Below, in pieces: positions 61,859 through 64,000 of a DNA stretch of 64,000 nucleotides. Made by a program: the position numbers and the translations under genes. The stretch comes from Pseudomonadota bacterium (lineage in GTDB: Bacteria; Pseudomonadota; Gammaproteobacteria; Steroidobacterales; Steroidobacteraceae). Position 1 is the first letter of the stretch; each line of letters begins with the position of its first letter. The notes below the pieces were generated by a model, which saw only the letters and a list, made by a program, of their open reading frames with translations, was not told where the DNA came from and did no database searches. The stretch is from assembly GCA_037200975.1 (NCBI GenBank), contig JBBCGI010000001.1, positions 2,852,001 through 2,916,000 of the forward strand, written 5' to 3'.

Positions 61859-64000
61859 ATGGCCGGCCCCGGCGATCCCGACAAGGCGCCCGGAAAGGTC
61901 GCGAGCATTCTCGAACGCCTGATCTTCGGGCACCGGCGCGTCATCGTGGTCGTGTTCGCGCTCATCACCATCGGGATGCTGACGGTGGCCGCCCGCGGCC
62001 TGCACATCGATGCGTCGTTCACGAAGCAGCTGCCGCTCAAACACGAGTACATGCAGACCTTCGTCAAGCACCAGAGCGAGTTCGGCGGTGCGAACCGCGT
62101 CCTGGTCGCGCTGATCGCGCGCGACGGCAACATGTTCACGCCCGGGTTCTTCGACGCACTCAAGAAGGCCACCGACGAAGTGCTGGTCATGGACGGCATC
62201 GACCGCACGCGCGTGCAGTCGCTGTTCACGCCCAACGTGCGTTACATGGAGGTCGTTGAAGGCGGCATCGACGCCGGCAACGTAGTCGACTCCGAATTCG
62301 TGCCCACGCCCGAGGCGCTGGCGAAGGTGCGCGAGAACATCCTGAAGGCCGGCATCCGCGGCCGGCTGGTGGCCAACGACTTCTCGGGCGCGCTGGTGTC
62401 CGCCATCGTGCTCGAGAAAGACGCGACCGGGAAGGCGATCGATCCGATCGAAGTGGCGCGCCAGCTCGAGAGCCGCGTGCGCGACCGGATCCAGGGCAAC
62501 GACGTGCTGGTGCAGGCGCATCCGTCGTCGGCCACGGGCTCCGCCATCGACGTGCACATGATCGGCTTCGCGAAGGTCGTGGGCGACATCGCGGACGGCG
62601 CATCCTCCGTCATCACGTTCGCGGTCGTCACGATCCTGCTGACGTTGCTGGCGGTCTGGTACTACGTGCAGTCGCTGAAAGTCGCCGTGGTGCCGATCGT
62701 GTGTTCCATCGTTGCGGTCGTCTGGCAGCTCGGCACGCTGGTATTGCTGGGCTACGGGATAGATCCGCTGGGTCTGCTCGTGCCGTTCCTCATCTTCGCC
62801 ATCGGCGTTTCCCACGGCGTGCAGAAGATCAGCGCCGTGAAGGAATCCGCGGTCGCCGGTCACGGCAGCGAAGAGGCCGCGCGGCTCACGTTCCGCCAGC
62901 TGCTGATGCCCGCCGTCATCGCGCTGCTCGCCGATCTGATCGGCTTCGTCACCATCCTGCTGATCCCGGTGCAGGTGGTGCAGGAGATGGCCATCACGGC
63001 GAGCATCGGCGTTGCCATCGTGATCCTCACCGATCTCGTGCTGCTGCCGGTGCTGGTGTCCTGGGTCACGTGGGACGAGAAGTACCGCGCGCGCGTGGAA
63101 GTGCGCCAGGCGACGCTGGCCCGCTACTGGCAGCGGCTGGCAAAGGTCACCGAACGCAGGACCGCGCTCGGCATCATCATCGGGTCGGTGTTGTTAGGCG
63201 TGTTCGGCGTGTGGAAGGGCCGCGAGACGCCCATCGGCGATACACAATCCGGCGTGCCGGAGCTGCGCGCGGATTCGCGCTACAACCGCGACAGCAACAT
63301 CATCACCACCAAGTTCTCCATCGGCGTCGACATCCTGACCGTGATCGTGGAGACGAAGGAGCCGGCCTGCACCAGCTACGAGCTCATGTCGGCCATCGAC
63401 AATTTCTCGTGGAAGATGCGCAACGTCGACGGTGTGCAGGAAGTGGTCTCGCTGCCGCTGGTCGCCAAGATCGCCATCGCGGGCTGGAACGAGGGCAGCC
63501 TCAAGTGGCGCAACATTCCGCGCGAACCCAGCCAGCTGACGCAATCGACGCGTTACATCGAAACCAGCACCGGCCTGCTGAACGCCGATTGCAACGTGGT
63601 GCCGGTCATGTTGTTCCTGCGTGATCACAAGGCCGAGACCATCGAGCGCGTCGTGGCCGAAGTGAAAGCCTGGCGCACGCTCAACACGTTTCCGAACGCC
63701 ACCTTCAATCTCGCCACGGGCAACGTGGGCGTGATGGCGGCGACCAATGAAGAAGTGAAGGCGAAGGAATATCCGATCCTGGGCTGGGTGTTCGCCGCGG
63801 TGATCCTCATGTGCCTGCTGACGTTCCGCAGCTGGTTGGGCACGGTGCTGGTGTTCCTGCCGCTGGCGCTGGTGTCGATCCTGGTCTACGCGGTCATGGC
63901 CATCGTCGGGATCGGGCTCAAGGTGAACACGTTACCCATGGTTGCGCTGGGCGCGGGCATCGGCGTCGACTACGGCATCTATCTGTGGAGCCGCATGCAG
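61859..64000 (+). CDS. MMPL/RND-superfamily exporter (3' end beyond window)
   Basis: First 714 residues of an RND-type transporter, incomplete at the right edge. TM1 is at about 25-45 (RVIVVVFALITIGMLTVAARGL); a periplasmic loop includes KQLPLKHEYMQTFVKHQSEFGGANRVLVALI, a family signature. A TM bundle at about 235-400 contains FLIFAIGVSHGVQKISAVKESA, and a second loop precedes the bundle starting near 640. The last visible residues are VALGAGIGVDYGIYLWSRMQ, the TM with the relay aspartate. Relatives (hopanoid HpnN, MmpL) move lipids. Start ATG 61859, 2 bp after the Ycf48-like stop. Confidence 0.93.
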   Translation, partial: MAGPGDPDKAPGKVASILERLIFGHRRVIVVVFALITIGMLTVAARGLHIDASFTKQLPLKHEYMQTFVKHQSEFGGANRVLVALIARDGNMFTPGFFDALKKATDEVLVMDGIDRTRVQSLFTPNVRYMEVVEGGIDAGNVVDSEFVPTPEALAKVRENILKAGIRGRLVANDFSGALVSAIVLEKDATGKAIDPIEVARQLESRVRDRIQGNDVLVQAHPSSATGSAIDVHMIGFAKVVGDIADGASSVITFAVVTILLTLLAVWYYVQSLKVAVVPIVCSIVAVVWQLGTLVLLGYGIDPLGLLVPFLIFAIGVSHGVQKISAVKESAVAGHGSEEAARLTFRQLLMPAVIALLADLIGFVTILLIPVQVVQEMAITASIGVAIVILTDLVLLPVLVSWVTWDEKYRARVEVRQATLARYWQRLAKVTERRTALGIIIGSVLLGVFGVWKGRETPIGDTQSGVPELRADSRYNRDSNIITTKFSIGVDILTVIVETKEPACTSYELMSAIDNFSWKMRNVDGVQEVVSLPLVAKIAIAGWNEGSLKWRNIPREPSQLTQSTRYIETSTGLLNADCNVVPVMLFLRDHKAETIERVVAEVKAWRTLNTFPNATFNLATGNVGVMAATNEEVKAKEYPILGWVFAAVILMCLLTFRSWLGTVLVFLPLALVSILVYAVMAIVGIGLKVNTLPMVALGAGIGVDYGIYLWSRMQ

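Noticed and set aside
3751-63200. Recurrent GCCTAAC/GTTAGGC heptamer, often placing TTA leucine codons after TTG
   Set aside because: I noted about nine copies, but base composition alone predicts roughly seven in 64 kb, so no enrichment can be claimed by eye. A whole-genome word count would decide.

Overview
This 64 kb window looks like a chromosome segment from a GC-rich gammaproteobacterium. A Steroidobacter/Nevskia-like lineage is my best guess, inferred from the Proteobacteria-type TonB receptor next to a TPR-sulfotransferase, the very long PlsB, the DUF1302/DUF1329/Ycf48/MMPL cluster and the many exported peptidases. Genes are tightly packed, with frequent 4-bp stop/start overlaps and several TTG/GTG starts. 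I saw no rRNA, tRNA, CRISPR array, insertion sequence or complete prophage.

Layout. 1-10.5 kb: an almost complete TonB-dependent receptor divergent from a TPR-sulfotransferase, an OmpA protein with calcium-binding-type repeats, two small exported proteins, and glycogen genes glgC and glgA flanking a WHy/LEA lipoprotein. 10.6-17.1 kb: a beta-lactamase-fold protein lacking its catalytic residues, an AraC-HTH/methylguanine methyltransferase fusion, and a two-gene RND efflux system. 17.3-24.5 kb: a probable eight-gene operon (M32 carboxypeptidase, ceramidase-like membrane protein, ttcA, a phosphatase/ADP-ribosylglycohydrolase fusion, a zinc peptidase, an ATP-grasp ligase and a lipoprotein). 24.5-33.4 kb: S9 peptidase, HAD phosphatase, an unknown gene pair, Nudix hydrolase, UvrD/Rep helicase, a lipoprotein methyltransferase and an RRM protein. 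33.7-41.9 kb: speA, a sulfurtransferase, a GST, homospermidine synthase, and a GbsR-type regulator facing a frameshifted SRPBCC membrane protein across a shared palindromic operator; then greB. 42-50.1 kb: M13 peptidase, lemA with two TPM proteins, an L,D-transpeptidase, an M1 aminopeptidase and a rhomboid protease. 50.2-57 kb: a solitary phage-type tail sheath gene, a hotdog-fold protein, an alkyltransferase-like protein, an alpha/beta hydrolase, an SDR and plsB. 57-64 kb: a DUF1302-DUF1329-Ycf48-like-MMPL transport cluster running off the window.

Themes. Polyamine synthesis (arginine decarboxylase plus homospermidine synthase), glycogen synthesis, envelope proteolysis (M1, M13, M32, S9, rhomboid) and hydrophobic-compound transport are the recognisable functions. 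Two intergenic gaps carry near-identical long perfect palindromes, and a third carries a different 27-bp palindrome; these look like dispersed REP/REPIN-like elements acting as terminators. The most unusual candidates are the phosphatase/ADP-ribosylglycohydrolase fusion with its peptidase/ATP-grasp neighbours, the orphan tail sheath, and the GbsR/SRPBCC divergon.
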